Positions 1-9,539 of a stretch of DNA of 64,000 bases are shown here, piece after piece (position 1 is the stretch's first letter; every line of letters starts with the position of its first letter). The notes below the pieces were generated by a model. The model was not told where the DNA came from. It worked only from the letters and a program-made list of their open reading frames with translations, and did no database searches. Made by a program: the position numbers and the translations under genes. The stretch covers positions 3,534,001 to 3,598,000 of the forward strand of contig NZ_CP165734.1 in the NCBI RefSeq assembly GCF_041200145.1. The letters run 5' to 3'. Source of the DNA: Bradyrhizobium sp. LLZ17. Lineage in GTDB: Bacteria > Pseudomonadota > Alphaproteobacteria > Rhizobiales > Xanthobacteraceae.

Positions 1-149
1 TCGTGCGATGGCTTGATGCTTGGAGATGACCTTCACCGACCGAAGGTCGCATGTTGAGCCATTCTTCGGTATGCGCCTGACCAATTGGATCACGACCACG
101 CTTCAGAGGATGAGTGCGGCAGCCCACTGCACTGCAGTGCGACGGCCTG
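1..149. other. Left edge, no gene recognised
   Basis: Short flank to the left of the IS256 insertion. It joins, once the insertion is removed, to the sequence from 3406 onward. I see no convincing coding region in it. Confidence 0.5.
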
Positions 150-158
150 CGGCTGCCC
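150..158. repeat. 9-bp target-site duplication of the IS256 element
   Basis: The nonamer CGGCTGCCC at 150-158 is repeated exactly at 3397-3405, directly outside the two inverted ends of the IS256 element. IS256-family elements make 8-9 bp duplications, so this marks one original insertion event and shows that the ends have not been rearranged since. Confidence 0.9.
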
Positions 159-194
159 GAGCTATCGCCAATTTTTGGTGACGACCGGGCCCGG

Positions 195-437
195 TCAGGC
201 GGCGGCGGTTATGGGCTGACGGTCAGTCGGTTTAGCGACGACCTCGATCCCGTCGTTGAATGTCACACCAAGAACGAGTTTTGGCAACTGGTTGTGGCCA
301 TCGAGACGGCGCCAGCTTTTGTGTGCGGCCTCAAGCAGTTTGAAGACCATCGCGAGCGCCGTCCTGTTGGATAGGCAGCCTTTCGATCGGATGGTGCGGT
401 GGCGCACGGTGGCGAAGGTGCTTTCGATGGGGTTGGT
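195..437 (-). pseudogene. IS256 transposase, C-terminal part
   Basis: About 79 codons on the minus strand start with NPIES and run through TFATVRHRT and FNDGIEV to a stop at 195. This is the conserved C-terminal end of IS256-family (MULE/DDE) transposases. It continues exactly where the N-terminal part at 2257-3346 breaks off after the codons for LRTT, so the two pieces are one gene split by the insertion at 437-2256. Confidence 0.85.
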
Positions 438-687
438 AACCGGTATGAGAGTTTCTCGGTGCCGATGTTCCGCTGCGATATTCAAGATCGTAGCGTATGG
501 TGCGACCATCGGGACAGACGCACCGGGAGCACGAAGGTGCGGGCAGGCCGATGCATTCGATGAGCCGCGAGCTCGAGTTAGTAGCTGGCCGCCTCTGCGA
601 CTCGCCCGGTTGCGCTGAGAGCGCGAATCCGTAGTTGTCGTGTCGCCCGTAGCTCCCGTCATATGGTCTGATTGGCAGGAGGTGCGA
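437..687 (+). other. Upstream non-coding end of IS110-type element, candidate bridge-RNA region
   Basis: About 250 non-coding bases lie between the inferred left end and the transposase start. In the IS110 group the bridge RNA that guides target and donor pairing is encoded in such a non-coding end. I have not folded this sequence, so the RNA is an inference from family and position only. Confidence 0.3.
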
Positions 688-1920
688 ATGCGACGGGTGA
701 TTGGCATCGACGTCCACCGAACTTTCGGGGAGGTGGTGATTTGGGAGGATGGCAGGCTCCGACATGCGGGCCGCATTGATATGACGCGGACTGCGTTGGA
801 GGGTTGGCAAGACCCTGCTGGCCAGTGATGAGGTGGTGGTCGAAGCGACCGGCAACAGCATGGCGGTATCGCGGGTTCTGGCACCGTTCGTGGCACGGGT
901 GATTATCGCCAATCCGCTGCAGGTGAAGGCGATCGCCCAGGCTCACGTCAAGACCGACAAGATCGATGCCGGCACGCTCGCCAGTCTGCAGGCGGCTGGG
1001 TACCTGCCGCAGATCTGGACGCCTGACGCGGAGACGGAACGCAAGCGTCGGCTGGTGGCGCGGCGCTACCAGGTCGTGCGGCATCGCACGCGGCTCAAGA
1101 ACGAGGTGCATTCGATCCTGCACGCGCACCTGATCCCGAAGTGCCCGCATGCCGATCTTTTCAACGGCCGCGGCCGGGCGTGGTTGGTCGCCCAACCGTT
1201 GCCGGACGATGAGCGCGCGGCGATCGATCGGCACGTCCGCGAGCTTGACCGGCTGGCGGAAGATTTGGCCCTGCTCGACCGCGAGATAGCGCAGGACGCC
1301 ATCGACGATTCCGCGGTCAACAGATTGATGACGATCACCGGCGTCAACTTGGCGGTCGCTGCCGGCATCATGGCGGCGATCGGCGACATCAGCCGGTTCA
1401 ACAGCCCGCAGAAGCTGGTGAGCTATTTTGGGCTGAACCCGCGGGTGCGGCAGTCCGGACTGGGCGCCGCCCATCACGGCCACATCAGCAAGATCGGCCG
1501 CAGTCACGCGCGCGCCATGCTGGTCGAGGCGGCCTGGGCAGCGGCCAAGGCGCCCGGTCCGCTGCATGCGTTTTTCGTGCGCATCCGCGCCCGGCGCGGC
1601 CATCAGATCGCCGCGGCGGCCGTGGCGCGGAAGCTCACCGTGCTTTGCTGGCATTTGTTGACGAAAGGCGAGGATTACCTGTGGGCGCGCCCGGCACTGG
1701 TCGCCATCAAGACCCCGCGATGCAGCTTCAAGCCGGACATCCGCAACAGAAAGGCAGCCGGCGTGGGCCAGCGTATGCCTACAACATCAAGGCATTGCGC
1801 GACCGCGAGATGTTGATTGCCGCACAGGCGGAGCAAAGCTACGAGCGTTTGGTGACGCAATGGAAACCACGGCGGCCAAAAACCGGCGCGCGGGCGCCTC
1901 AGCTCAGCAAGACAAAATAG
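688..1920 (+). pseudogene. IS110-family transposase, two frameshifts
   Basis: The start at 688 follows a strong AGGAGGTG ribosome-binding site. The N-terminus has the GIDVH motif of the DEDD (RuvC-like) domain. The frame is lost near 810-815 (about one base missing, just before KTLLAS) and continues from there through DKIDA and RRLVARR to the C-terminal Transposase_20 region (GLNPRVRQSG, SKIGRSHARAML with the presumed catalytic serine). A second single-base loss near 1715 moves the last 65 codons (YNIKALRDREM, ending LSKTK at 1920) into another frame. Full length would be about 410 residues, typical for the family. The element is probably inactive unless another copy supplies transposase. Confidence 0.85.
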
Positions 1921-2256
1921 GGCAGCCTGGTGGCGCTTGCAGCCGATGCGCCACGCTTCGCCACGAGGTCGCCCGCGCCCGCCAAGGATTAATCCGCCTG
2001 ACGGCAAGTGCCAGCCAGGAATGCAGTCCCGTTCCACGCCAGCACGCCGCCGTGCTCGGGCCGGTCAAGGCCAAGCCTTGCGGTGGCCGCAAACGCGGCC
2101 AGCCTTGACCGCCCCTGCGCGCGGCGGCTGCGAGATCGATGGCCGGGACGGAAGAATGGCCCGCGGCGCAGCCGAACAAAAGAATAAGAATGGACGTACG
2201 CGATTTCTGCAATCGTCATCTCGGTCATGAAAAAAATCGCTTGTCCATCTCATCCG
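1921..2256. other. Downstream end of IS110-type element, no gene
   Basis: About 335 bases follow the transposase and precede the right junction. Short open frames here have no recognisable content. It is the right non-coding end of the element. Confidence 0.4.
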
Positions 2257-3299
2257 TCGTCCGCAAGTGTTTCCAGTGCTCCGCCGGGAAGTCGTAGAAA
2301 GCCAGCAGCGTGTCCCGATCCTTGTTCAGGCAGTATGCCGCCTTTTCGTATTTCAGCGCGTAGCTCTCGATGAAGGCGTCGAACGCCAGCTCGGCGGCGA
2401 CCTTCGTTTCAGCCATCCAGATCTCCTGCAACGCGCGTTTGGCTTTCGGCTGCTGGCTCTTCGGCAGTTTGCCGAGCACGTTGGCGGTCTTGTGCACCCA
2501 ACAGCGCTGCTCTCGCGTTTTCGGCCAGACCTCACCGGCGGCCTTCCAGAACCCGAGTGCGCCGTCGGCGATGGCGAGCCGCGGCGGCACGTCGAGCCCG
2601 CGCCGCTTCAGATCGAGCAGCAGATCGCGCCAGTCGTGCGCGCTCTCGCGGGAACCATCGGTGAAGCCGACCAGTTCCTTGCAGCCTTCCGGCGTCGCGC
2701 CGATCAGCACCAGGATGCACTGCTTTTCGTCCTCGAGGCGGGCTTCGAGATCGATGCCGTCTGCCCAGATGTAAACGTAGCGCTTCGCCGACAGATCGCG
2801 CCGCTGCCACGCGGTGTGTTCATCGAGCCAACCGTCCTTCAGGCGACCGATGGCGGAGGCCGACAACCCGGCAGCATCCTTGCCGAGCAGCGCCGCCAGC
2901 GCCTCCGAGAAGTCGCCGGTGGAGATACCCTTCAGGTAAAGGATCGGCAGCAGCGTCTCGATCGATTTCGAGCGGCGCATGTAGGGCGGTAGGATCGACG
3001 GAGAGAACCGGATGCGACCAGGATCGGTAGCGGCCGCCTCGCGATCGCGTACACGTGGCTGGCGGACGGCGACCGGACCGATGCCGGTCATCACCTCGCG
3101 TTCCGGCAGGTGACCGTGGCGCACGACGCGTTGGTGGCCGTCCGCGGTCTTCAAATCGGCATGCTGGCCGAGAAAGTCTGCGACTTCGGCCTCGACCGCC
3201 TTGGCGAGAAGGGCACGTGCCCCGTTGCGCAAGACTTCTGTGAGTTGATCGTCGAAGATTCCTGGCTGAATCAGCTGGATGACGTTATCGTTGAACACG
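2257..3299 (-). pseudogene. IS256 transposase, N-terminal part
   Basis: A minus-strand frame of about 347 codons up to the junction, with MULE/IS256 transposase features: LPILYLKGISTGDF, the YVYIWADGI segment with the first catalytic Asp, GFTDG, LAIADGALGFW with the second Asp, and RCWVHKTANVL. A GTG at 3299 is the likely start because an AAGGAG lies about nine bases upstream; an open frame extends to a GTG at 3346. After LRTT (2257) the frame runs into the inserted element and stops after nine foreign codons. Together with 195-437 it would make a transposase of about 427 residues. Confidence 0.85.
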
Positions 3300-3405
3300 G
3301 CATATCGCTCCTTCGGTGGAGAAGTGGAGGCGTCAAGCACCCCCACGATATGCCGCCTTTCCGATTCCCGCCGTCACCAACTTTCAGCGATAGCTCCGGC
3401 TGCCC

Positions 3406-3760
3406 CGACGCAAATAGTCCAGGCGTCATAATAGCACGCCGACTGCGCAATGAGATGGCTAGTCTCGTCCACGTTTCAGTTCCGAACGAAAGTCTTCTCC
3501 GTTGCCCCCGGCCGGCCCTGCAACGATCACGGCGTGGGCTGTTCCGCGCGGCAGACTCTGCCTGACCCGCGCACACTGCTGTTGCAGGCCAACTCTAGTT
3601 GAAATGCATTTTGGCTGGAGTAGCCAAAGGGACTTGAATCGGACGTAGCGTCACGTTGTAGGAACGAGGCATCCGCCGCCTCGGGCCGACCAACTAGTCA
3701 ACCACCGATGGCGGGAGGTGACGTAACACATCAAAGCAATCCTCCGGATTAGACATCGAG
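3406..3760. other. No gene recognised
   Basis: About 350 bases to the right of the IS256 insertion. Open frames on both strands are arginine/serine-rich and overlap each other, as expected by chance in GC-rich DNA. I see no conserved feature. Confidence 0.4.
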
Positions 3761-3940
3761 ATGGCAACAGCACTCCTTTTTCTAACTATGATCTTCTTCG
3801 GCGGCTTTGGATTAGGATATGCTGTGCGCAGCTGGCGTTCTCGCAAACGACGTGAGCACGCCCGGCTCTATGGTGCTCTCTTTCATTCCGGCACTTCCGC
3901 TCCGCCGCCGCTCCGCGTTCCCCCGCGCCCTGGTTCCTAA
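3761..3940 (+). CDS. Small single-span membrane protein, 59 aa
   Basis: Begins MATALLFLTMIFFGG and is followed by FGLGYAVRSWRSRKRRE. Residues 2-22 form one hydrophobic helix, followed by a strongly basic stretch (RSWRSRKRR) that should face the cytoplasm, then a proline-rich tail ending PPRPGS. No Shine-Dalgarno sequence is strong here (GACATCGAG only). Small proteins of this shape are common in rhizobial genomes. Function unknown. The hydrophobic-then-basic organisation makes a chance ORF unlikely, but the gene stands alone between decayed regions. Confidence 0.5.
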   Translation: MATALLFLTMIFFGGFGLGYAVRSWRSRKRREHARLYGALFHSGTSAPPPLRVPPRPGS

Positions 3941-4397
3941 CGCCGCATTCGGCCTTGCTCAAACAAGGAGATGGCCGATCCGCCGCGCCAGTGCGAACGC
4001 CCTCCGTCGCCAGTTCGTCGGTGCAGATTCGCAAGGCAGAGCGGAGGCGACCGCGCGCTCGCGTGGAAACAGTCTCAACGACACGATGTAACGTGAGACT
4101 GATCGCCAGTTTGACCCGCGACACTGCGCGGTGAAGACTGCGAGTCAACCGGTCTCGGATCATTGGCTCGGCGCCGGTGGATTCGCAACCGGCCCCAGCC
4201 TGACAACATACAACTGTGTGATCTTAGGATGTGCGGAAGCCAATGCCGGACCGAATTGCAATCAGCGCTGGTGCGACCCGCGGCGAAGATATGTTTGGCA
4301 CGCGCGCTAGCGCTTGAACTGAATGCGACCGCGAGCAAATGCTCGGTCGCGTGGGCCCAAAGATAGCTTAGGGTGGATGAAACGCGGGCTGCTGATT
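3941..4397. other. No gene recognised
   Basis: About 450 bases. A minus-strand frame (3786-4163) and several plus-strand frames are open but rich in Arg, Ser and Ala without recognisable motifs, so I leave them uncalled. Confidence 0.35.
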
Positions 4398-4712
4398 TCA
4401 GCGGACTAAGCGCACCGCAAGCCAAATGATGCCCAGCCACACGGCAACTGAAAAGAGCAACGCGCTTTGCAACGTCCTTGCTCTTATCCTGTGACGCCAT
4501 CGAAGGAGCTGCGATGAGCAACCGGTGAAGCGCCGACCCCGTACTACAGCTATGACTTCATCGTAATCTGTGAATCGGAAGTGAGAGCGATGGTTACGAA
4601 TATATGCCAGTCGCTCGGTGGGTGAGAGGCACTGTGCCCACACCTCCCATGCCTCATCATCAAAACACGCGCTATTTTCAAGGACTTCGGCGAGGCGCTC
4701 GTCAGGCTTCAT
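4398..4712 (-). CDS. Hypothetical protein with C-terminal membrane anchor, 104 aa
   Basis: Starts MKPDERLAEVLENSACFDDEAW. The first 60 residues are acidic and soluble-looking. From about residue 70 there is a basic patch (RWRHRIRART) followed by a hydrophobic segment (LLFSVAVWLGIIWLAV, residues 84-100) and a basic end LVR. This is the layout of a C-terminally anchored membrane protein. No family recognised. Isolated between unrelated sequence and the ISL3 element, so a role cannot be suggested from context. Composition is that of a real protein rather than a shadow frame. Confidence 0.5.
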   Translation of the reverse strand: MKPDERLAEVLENSACFDDEAWEVWAQCLSPTERLAYIRNHRSHFRFTDYDEVIAVVRGRRFTGCSSQLLRWRHRIRARTLQSALLFSVAVWLGIIWLAVRLVR

Positions 4713-5010
4713 GATGCATCCGCTGTACTGACCATTGCGGACCGAGTTCTACGAAGGAAGCCTCGCGTTCGAAACTCTCAGTTTAGGTAGGCTAGCTCAG
4801 CGAATCGAACTCGGCCGGGAAGCATTGGTCACGGTCAACGCGGCGTTGATCCGTTGATCCTGACGCGAGATCGAATTCGAAGTCATGCAAGGGCTCTGGA
4901 TTTCTCTTCTCGTCCAGTGCGGACCGGGACGGGCATCGAAGTGCTGTAGAAGCTGAAGGAGAGCGAAAGGGGTTCCATGTCGACGCCGTCGCAACGATCG
5001 GCGTTCAAAT

Positions 5011-6651
5011 TTGGCTCTGACTCACTTTTGATGAAGTTTAAGCGTCGGCTCGCGTTGGTTTCACAAAGGAATCAATATGATGCAGCGAGCCCTACGTCCG
5101 TCGGCCTTGGTCCCTCGCGGATTTGACGTGGAAAGCGCCTCTACGACCGTGATCACCGTATGCGCCACGAGCGGAACGAGTCTCTGTCCCAGCTGCGGGA
5201 CCAGTTCTGGGCGGATCCATTGCCGATATCAGAGGCGCCTAAATGATCTGCCGCTGGCGGGGCGGCAGGTTCGCCTGGTGGTCGTGGCGCGCCGCTTCCG
5301 CTGCGTTACTGTTCTATGCGGTCGGCGTATTTTCACCGAGCGCTTCGACGAGGGCGCTCTGGCACCGCGGGCGCGGCGAACGACCCGGCTCGATCTGATC
5401 GTCCATCACCTTGGGCTTGCCTTGAGTGGTCGCCCGGCGCCGAGTTTTGCCCGTCGATGCTGCCCGTGAGCAACGACACATTGCTTCGGGTGGTTAGAAA
5501 GCGCGGGTGTCCGCCCTTTGCTCCGCCGAGCGTGATCGGAATCGACGATTGGGCCTAGCGGCGCAATCAGAGGTACGGAACGATCATCTGCGGCCTCGAG
5601 CCGCGACGACCGATCACTCTCTTACCCGACAGAGAGCCAGCCACTGCGCAGGCCTGGCTCGCGGGCCAGCCACAGATCGCTGTGGTCGCGCGCGACCGCG
5701 GCGGTGGTTATGCCCTTGCTGTGGCCAAGGCACTCCCGCATGCCACCCAGGCCGCCGACCGTTGGCACCTCATGGAGAACGCCAGTCACGCCTTCGTGGA
5801 TGTGGTTCGCAAATCCATGCGCCAGGTCCGCATCGCGGTCGGCTCCGCCACCATAAAGCCCACTTTATTGACCGCCGCCGAGCGCATTCAATATGAGGGC
5901 TATCTTCGGCGAGAAGACACGAACGCGGCAATTCTCAAACAGGCTGAGACGGGCGTCTCCATAAAGGAGATCGTACCGCTCACCGGCCATAGCCGGGGCC
6001 TCATCCGCAGGGTATTGCGAGGTCAGCGATCCGACGTGTTCAGGGTGCGCGAGAGCTCGCTCGAGCACTACCTGCCATGGCTGGATGTTCAGTGGGCCGC
6101 TGGCCATTGTAATGGCGCCGACCTTTGGCGTCGCCTCAAGGCGCAGGGATTTAGAGGCTCGGTGCGGGTCGTTGCCGAATGGGCGACATGCCGTCGGCGT
6201 GCCGAAACGCCCGATGCTCAGAACCTGCAGCGCGTACCATCCGCGAGAACGATCGCGCGCCTGATGACCAATGGCCGCGATACGTTATCAAAGTCAGAGA
6301 CCGTCACCATTGCGGCGATTGAGCAAGGCGTTCCTCTCCTGGTGGAAGCTCGAGAGATCATAGCCGCTTTCCATGCGATGATCCGCAAGAAGGCCCACGG
6401 AGAGCTTGAACCATGGTTGGAACGAGCATGCGCAAGCCTCGTCATGTCTTTCGCCAACGGCGTCATCAAGGACAAGGCCGCCGTCAGCGCAGCGATCACG
6501 ACGTCCTGGTCCAACGGACAGACCGAAGGCCAAATCACCAAGCTCAGACTGGTCAAGCGCCAAATGTACGGACGCGCCAAGCTCGACTTGCTGCAGGCTC
6601 GGCTAATCGGCTCCACATGACCCGTGCTGCACCAAAACGCGTCAGAGCCAA
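5011..6651 (+). mobile_element. ISL3-family element
   Basis: The left end TTGGCTCTGACTCACTTTTG (5011-5030) matches the reverse complement of the right end at about 6632-6651 (which begins TTGGCTCTGACGCGTTTTGG), so these are terminal inverted repeats. The element is about 1.64 kb. No target duplication is obvious at the borders. Confidence 0.75.
5077..6620 (+). pseudogene. ISL3-family transposase, frameshift and amber codon
   Basis: The N-terminal zinc-finger part has CPSCGTSS and FRCVTVLC (residues about 45-90). The frame shifts near 5460 (just before MLPVSN) into the frame holding GIDDWA. A TAG at 5556-5558 stands where homologues have a Trp codon (after IDDWA). The frame then continues uninterrupted through YGTIICGLE, PDREPATAQAW, VVARDRGGGY, AADRWHLMENASHAF and SNGQTEGQI to the stop at 6620. 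Intact length would be about 510 residues. One deletion and one nonsense mutation are enough to explain its inactivity. Confidence 0.85.
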
Positions 6652-7545
6652 TATTGCAGGCCGAATGACAAGCATTGCGGCGGTGGGAGATGATCTCGCA
6701 ATGCCGGAACCTGATGTCAATCGCGTTGGACTGGGGGTCTGACTCACTTCCGATCGAAATTGCGTCAGACCCGGACTGGGACCCCGATCGGCGTCCAAAG
6801 GGCTTATTCCATGCCGAAATACAAGCCCCGGCCCATGGGCCGGTTTTTTTTGAGTGTTGGTCTGCTGTACAGGAGCCATACGCGGTTTTATGACATTCCG
6901 GCAGGCTTGGGCAGGTATGTCGTCGCGGATCCGAGCCCGAAAAGCTCACATCGCGAGAATGTCACAAATCGAGCCGAACCCGGCAGATGAGTACTGTATT
7001 CTGTGATGCTGCTGTTCGAGTTGGCACCCTGGCGCTGACGAGCCTGTTTTTGCTCTGGGGGCCTACTCAGCCTCACATTCACAGCGACTACCCCCTAGAG
7101 AGCCCGTCCGTAGAACAAGGGAATCGTGCGCTTAGGTTTCCGGCTCGATTGGCAGCCAGATTCACCGGCAAGAGGAACATCCAACTGTGCGCCCATCCTT
7201 GAGCGGGCAGCAGCACAGCCTTGAGGGGCAGGCTACGCGCCGATGACTACGCTTGCGCTGAAGATCACTCTGACCGCACGCAATCAACGATGCGGCGAAT
7301 GGTCCGCCCTCATGTCCAGCCCGCGTCGGACTAACGGAGTTCGTGTGAACCTCTCCCACTTTCGACCCACGACCAACCACCATCGGCAGAATACGTTTTT
7401 CTACCGATGACGATCGGGACGACACACTTGCCAGCCTATTTATGGGAACAGCGGCTGCATCTAAGGCGATATCGGAGTGAGCGCGCCGCTCGCAGCTATT
7501 GTCAAGAAATGACATCGCTCGCTTCCCTCGGTTGCATATATGAAT
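6652..7545. other. Intergenic, contains a strong terminator
   Basis: About 900 bases between the ISL3 element and the luxR-type gene. The only clear signal is the rho-independent terminator at 6827-6851. A minus-strand open frame (7162-7515) starts 30 bases after the luxR stop but has no protein-like composition. Confidence 0.4.
6827..6851 (+). terminator. Rho-independent terminator
   Basis: The 16-base palindrome CCGGCCCATGGGCCGG is followed immediately by eight T residues on the plus strand. It is one of the strongest terminator shapes in the window. No intact plus-strand gene precedes it except the broken ISL3 transposase, so it may end a lost gene or a small RNA. Confidence 0.7.
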
Positions 7546-8271
7546 TCAAATAAGACCAAGGCGAATCGCCTTGACGACGCAGTGGGTACGGCTATTCGTC
7601 CCTAGCTTTCGCATTGCGTTCTTGAGGTGAAAGTTGACGGTATTCTCGCTGACCTTCAGAATCACGCCGATTTCCCAAGATGATTTTCCTTGTTCGACCC
7701 ACCGGAGGCAATCCTTCTCTCGTTCGGATAGAGCCACTTGCATTTGGCATCTGCCCTCCGATGAAGGCGCGATCTCTGCAAACGCATGATGAAACTGCCA
7801 AGCCAATGCGTTGAGATGACTGAGACGATGCTCAGGGTCGGCATCGTCGAAGCTGGACGCGAACGATACGACGGATAGCCGTCCAAATGGTCCAAACAGT
7901 GGCACGGTCACGCCATGCTTCAGGCCGGCCTCTCTGGCCTCATTCAACACACGCGTTTCGCCCGGTTGCAATTGATGTTTGTCGGCGAGTTGATCCCACA
8001 GAAACGGCGCCGATAGCATCGTCGTCCGCCGAACCACGGGGTCAATGGCATTGTACCTACGTTCAGAATACCGCTCGCACCAATCGGAAGGAAAGTTCAC
8101 CGTCACTGCCGCTCGGAGATACTCTGGCAGGCGAGTCGGCCCCGTGTTGGTCAGTGACCCGTAAGCCACTTGACTGAAGCCCTGATCGCTCGAACAGCTC
8201 ACAAGCAAATCGAACAGCGCCTTGAGAGATCGCGTTTGTTTTGCACATTCAACGAAGCTAAATAAGTCCAT
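7546..8271 (-). CDS. LuxR-family acyl-homoserine-lactone-type transcription regulator (orphan)
   Basis: 241 residues, the usual LuxR length. The N-terminal signal-binding domain (about 10-170) keeps the five ligand-pocket positions of TraR at a constant offset of seven: W64, Y68, D77, W92 and G120. The C-terminal GerE helix-turn-helix (181-241) has E185, L189 and G195 plus SENTVNFHLKNAMRKLG, the DNA-reading helix. It should be a cytoplasmic regulator that binds an acylated signal and then DNA. No luxI-type synthase is in the window, so it is a LuxR solo here. The start at 8271 has only a weak upstream purine run. Downstream sequence shows no partner gene. Confidence 0.9.
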   Translation of the reverse strand: MDLFSFVECAKQTRSLKALFDLLVSCSSDQGFSQVAYGSLTNTGPTRLPEYLRAAVTVNFPSDWCERYSERRYNAIDPVVRRTTMLSAPFLWDQLADKHQLQPGETRVLNEAREAGLKHGVTVPLFGPFGRLSVVSFASSFDDADPEHRLSHLNALAWQFHHAFAEIAPSSEGRCQMQVALSEREKDCLRWVEQGKSSWEIGVILKVSENTVNFHLKNAMRKLGTNSRTHCVVKAIRLGLI

Positions 8272-8935
8272 TTGGCGCCTCGCGCCGCCGACTTAGGCAG
8301 GCCGGTACTGCGTGGTTTGACTGAACTTGTCTGAAGGGATTTCGGCGCCACCTCGGGCTCCTCTTGCTTGCGAAGTTCTCGACCGAACGCGACAAGCATA
8401 CTTCTCGTCGCACGCTGCAGAGCGCTCTTTCTCCCGGTCGGTTACTCGCTTGATGGAGCGTCTGTGCATGTGCTTCTTTCCCGACGGACGGACGGACCTG
8501 AAGCGATCCAGCAAGTGTCGTACCAGCTCATGCGCTCGCGAAATCTCGCACAATGACAGGCAATTTGAGACACCGGCTCTAACGCCATCGCAACGATCAC
8601 TGTCGCAACTGCGACATTCGTCGCGAGTGCGACGGCGTTGCTGGCGATATTGGCAGCACATTATATTCTGTACTAGCACGCTGCCGACCTAAGATGTTTA
8701 ACTTTGACCAGCCTCCCGCCTTTCCTGCGACATTGCTGCTCGACGAAGGTTGCAGGGCACGGTCAAAGAGCAAAACTGCTGCGGTGTCGATCATTCCCGG
8801 GACACCAAGTCTCGAGACTGCCGCACGGGCTCGCGCGAAGGCGCCATCCGCTGCGGCTAGACAGCAATACGCAGCCGCGCCTGCGATCCAAAGTAAGCGT
8901 AGCTCTGCGGCCCTTTTGATCGGTGCTTGACGTGT
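8272..8935. other. No gene recognised
   Basis: About 660 bases upstream of the luxR-type gene, so they include its promoter. I see no lux-box-like palindrome that I would call and no convincing open frame. Confidence 0.35.
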
Positions 8936-9533
8936 TTATTTTGACCGCGTGACGCGTCGCCGCGGCTTCCATTTTTCGGATAGTGCGTTGACGGCGGGCT
9001 CAAGCACCTTCCACTCGACGAGGTCGGGATCGAACTGTTCGCCCCCCAAAGGCGCATTCGTGCTCCGGATGGGCGTGGTCGCCGATGGCATCGCGATATT
9101 CGGCATCGCGTGACGCACCGCCGACATCTTCCGGAGGAAAACGACCGGCGGCCTCGAGCAAGAATGGAAGGCCGTCCGTCGACCTGTTGTCGAACTATTT
9201 TTCAACCTCGATCACATGATCCCGGCTGTCGCCGAAGTCATGGAGATAACGGATCGTCTTGGCGCCGGTCTCATGAAGAACGATGTCGCTGAGCTGCGCC
9301 TTGCGGGCATCGATGGGCTGTGACCAAAATCCCCATGGGATCGGGGATACCCCAACGTCCTTCGCCAGCCAGGAACTCAAACAGGTGGCTACCGTCCAGC
9401 CAAACGCCGCCTGAAGCGTCAGATGCAGCCGATCAAGGCGCAGGGTAACGGGTACGACAAGGCGACGCATCACCTCCGGTTTCACGTCCTTGAAAGTCAC
9501 CATGATCCGCACGGAGGTCGTGTTGAGGCTCAT
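8936..9533 (-). pseudogene. pRiA4b ORF-3-like protein, degraded
   Basis: The N-terminus SVRIMVTFKDVKPEVMRRL and the following LRLDRLHLTLQAAFGW are typical of plasmid pRiA4b ORF-3-like proteins (PF07929), small proteins often carried near IS66 elements in rhizobia. Residues about 48-66 are in the wrong frame and then recover (DARKAQLSDIV, RYLHDFGD). A TAG at 9195-9197 replaces a Trp codon after VIEVEK. The frame then stays open for about 40 codons until a frameshift at a G6 run, and the end (FDPDLVEWKVLEPAVNALS) lies in a third frame with a stop at 8936. Function of the family is unknown. Confidence 0.8.
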
Positions 9534-9539
9534 GCCGCC

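Larger units (their letters stand above)
437..2256 (+). mobile_element. IS110-type element inserted in the IS256 transposase gene
   Basis: The insert separates two halves of the IS256 transposase gene at a codon-exact position. A GT dinucleotide occurs at both junctions (436-437 and 2256-2257) while only one would be in the empty site. There are no obvious terminal inverted repeats. This matches IS110-family behaviour: RuvC-like DEDD transposase, no inverted repeats, and a shared 2-bp core. Its size is about 1.82 kb, with about 250 bp before and 335 bp after the transposase. Exact ends are inferred from the interrupted gene. Confidence 0.75.
159..3396 (-). mobile_element. IS256-family element, interrupted by an IS110-type element
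   Basis: Both ends begin with GAGCTATCGC reading inward (159-168 on plus; 3387-3396 on minus) and then show similar sequence (a poly-T/GTTGGTGACG tract). Subtracting the 437-2256 insert leaves about 1.42 kb, normal for IS256. The element is bounded by a 9-bp direct repeat. Its transposase reads on the minus strand and is split into an N-terminal part (2257-3299 or 3346) and a C-terminal part (195-437). Three further truncated copies of the same element occur at 55085, 60649-61098 and 61928. Confidence 0.9.

Noticed and set aside
659..1654. 331-codon minus-strand ORF
   Set aside because: It is the antisense shadow of the IS110-type transposase, whose plus-strand motifs are clear.
7162..7515. 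117-codon minus-strand ORF starting 30 bases after the luxR-type gene, with a fair ribosome-binding site
   Set aside because: The protein would be rich in Ser, Arg and Cys with no motif or hydrophobic core, and its frame looks like chance; I could not support it.
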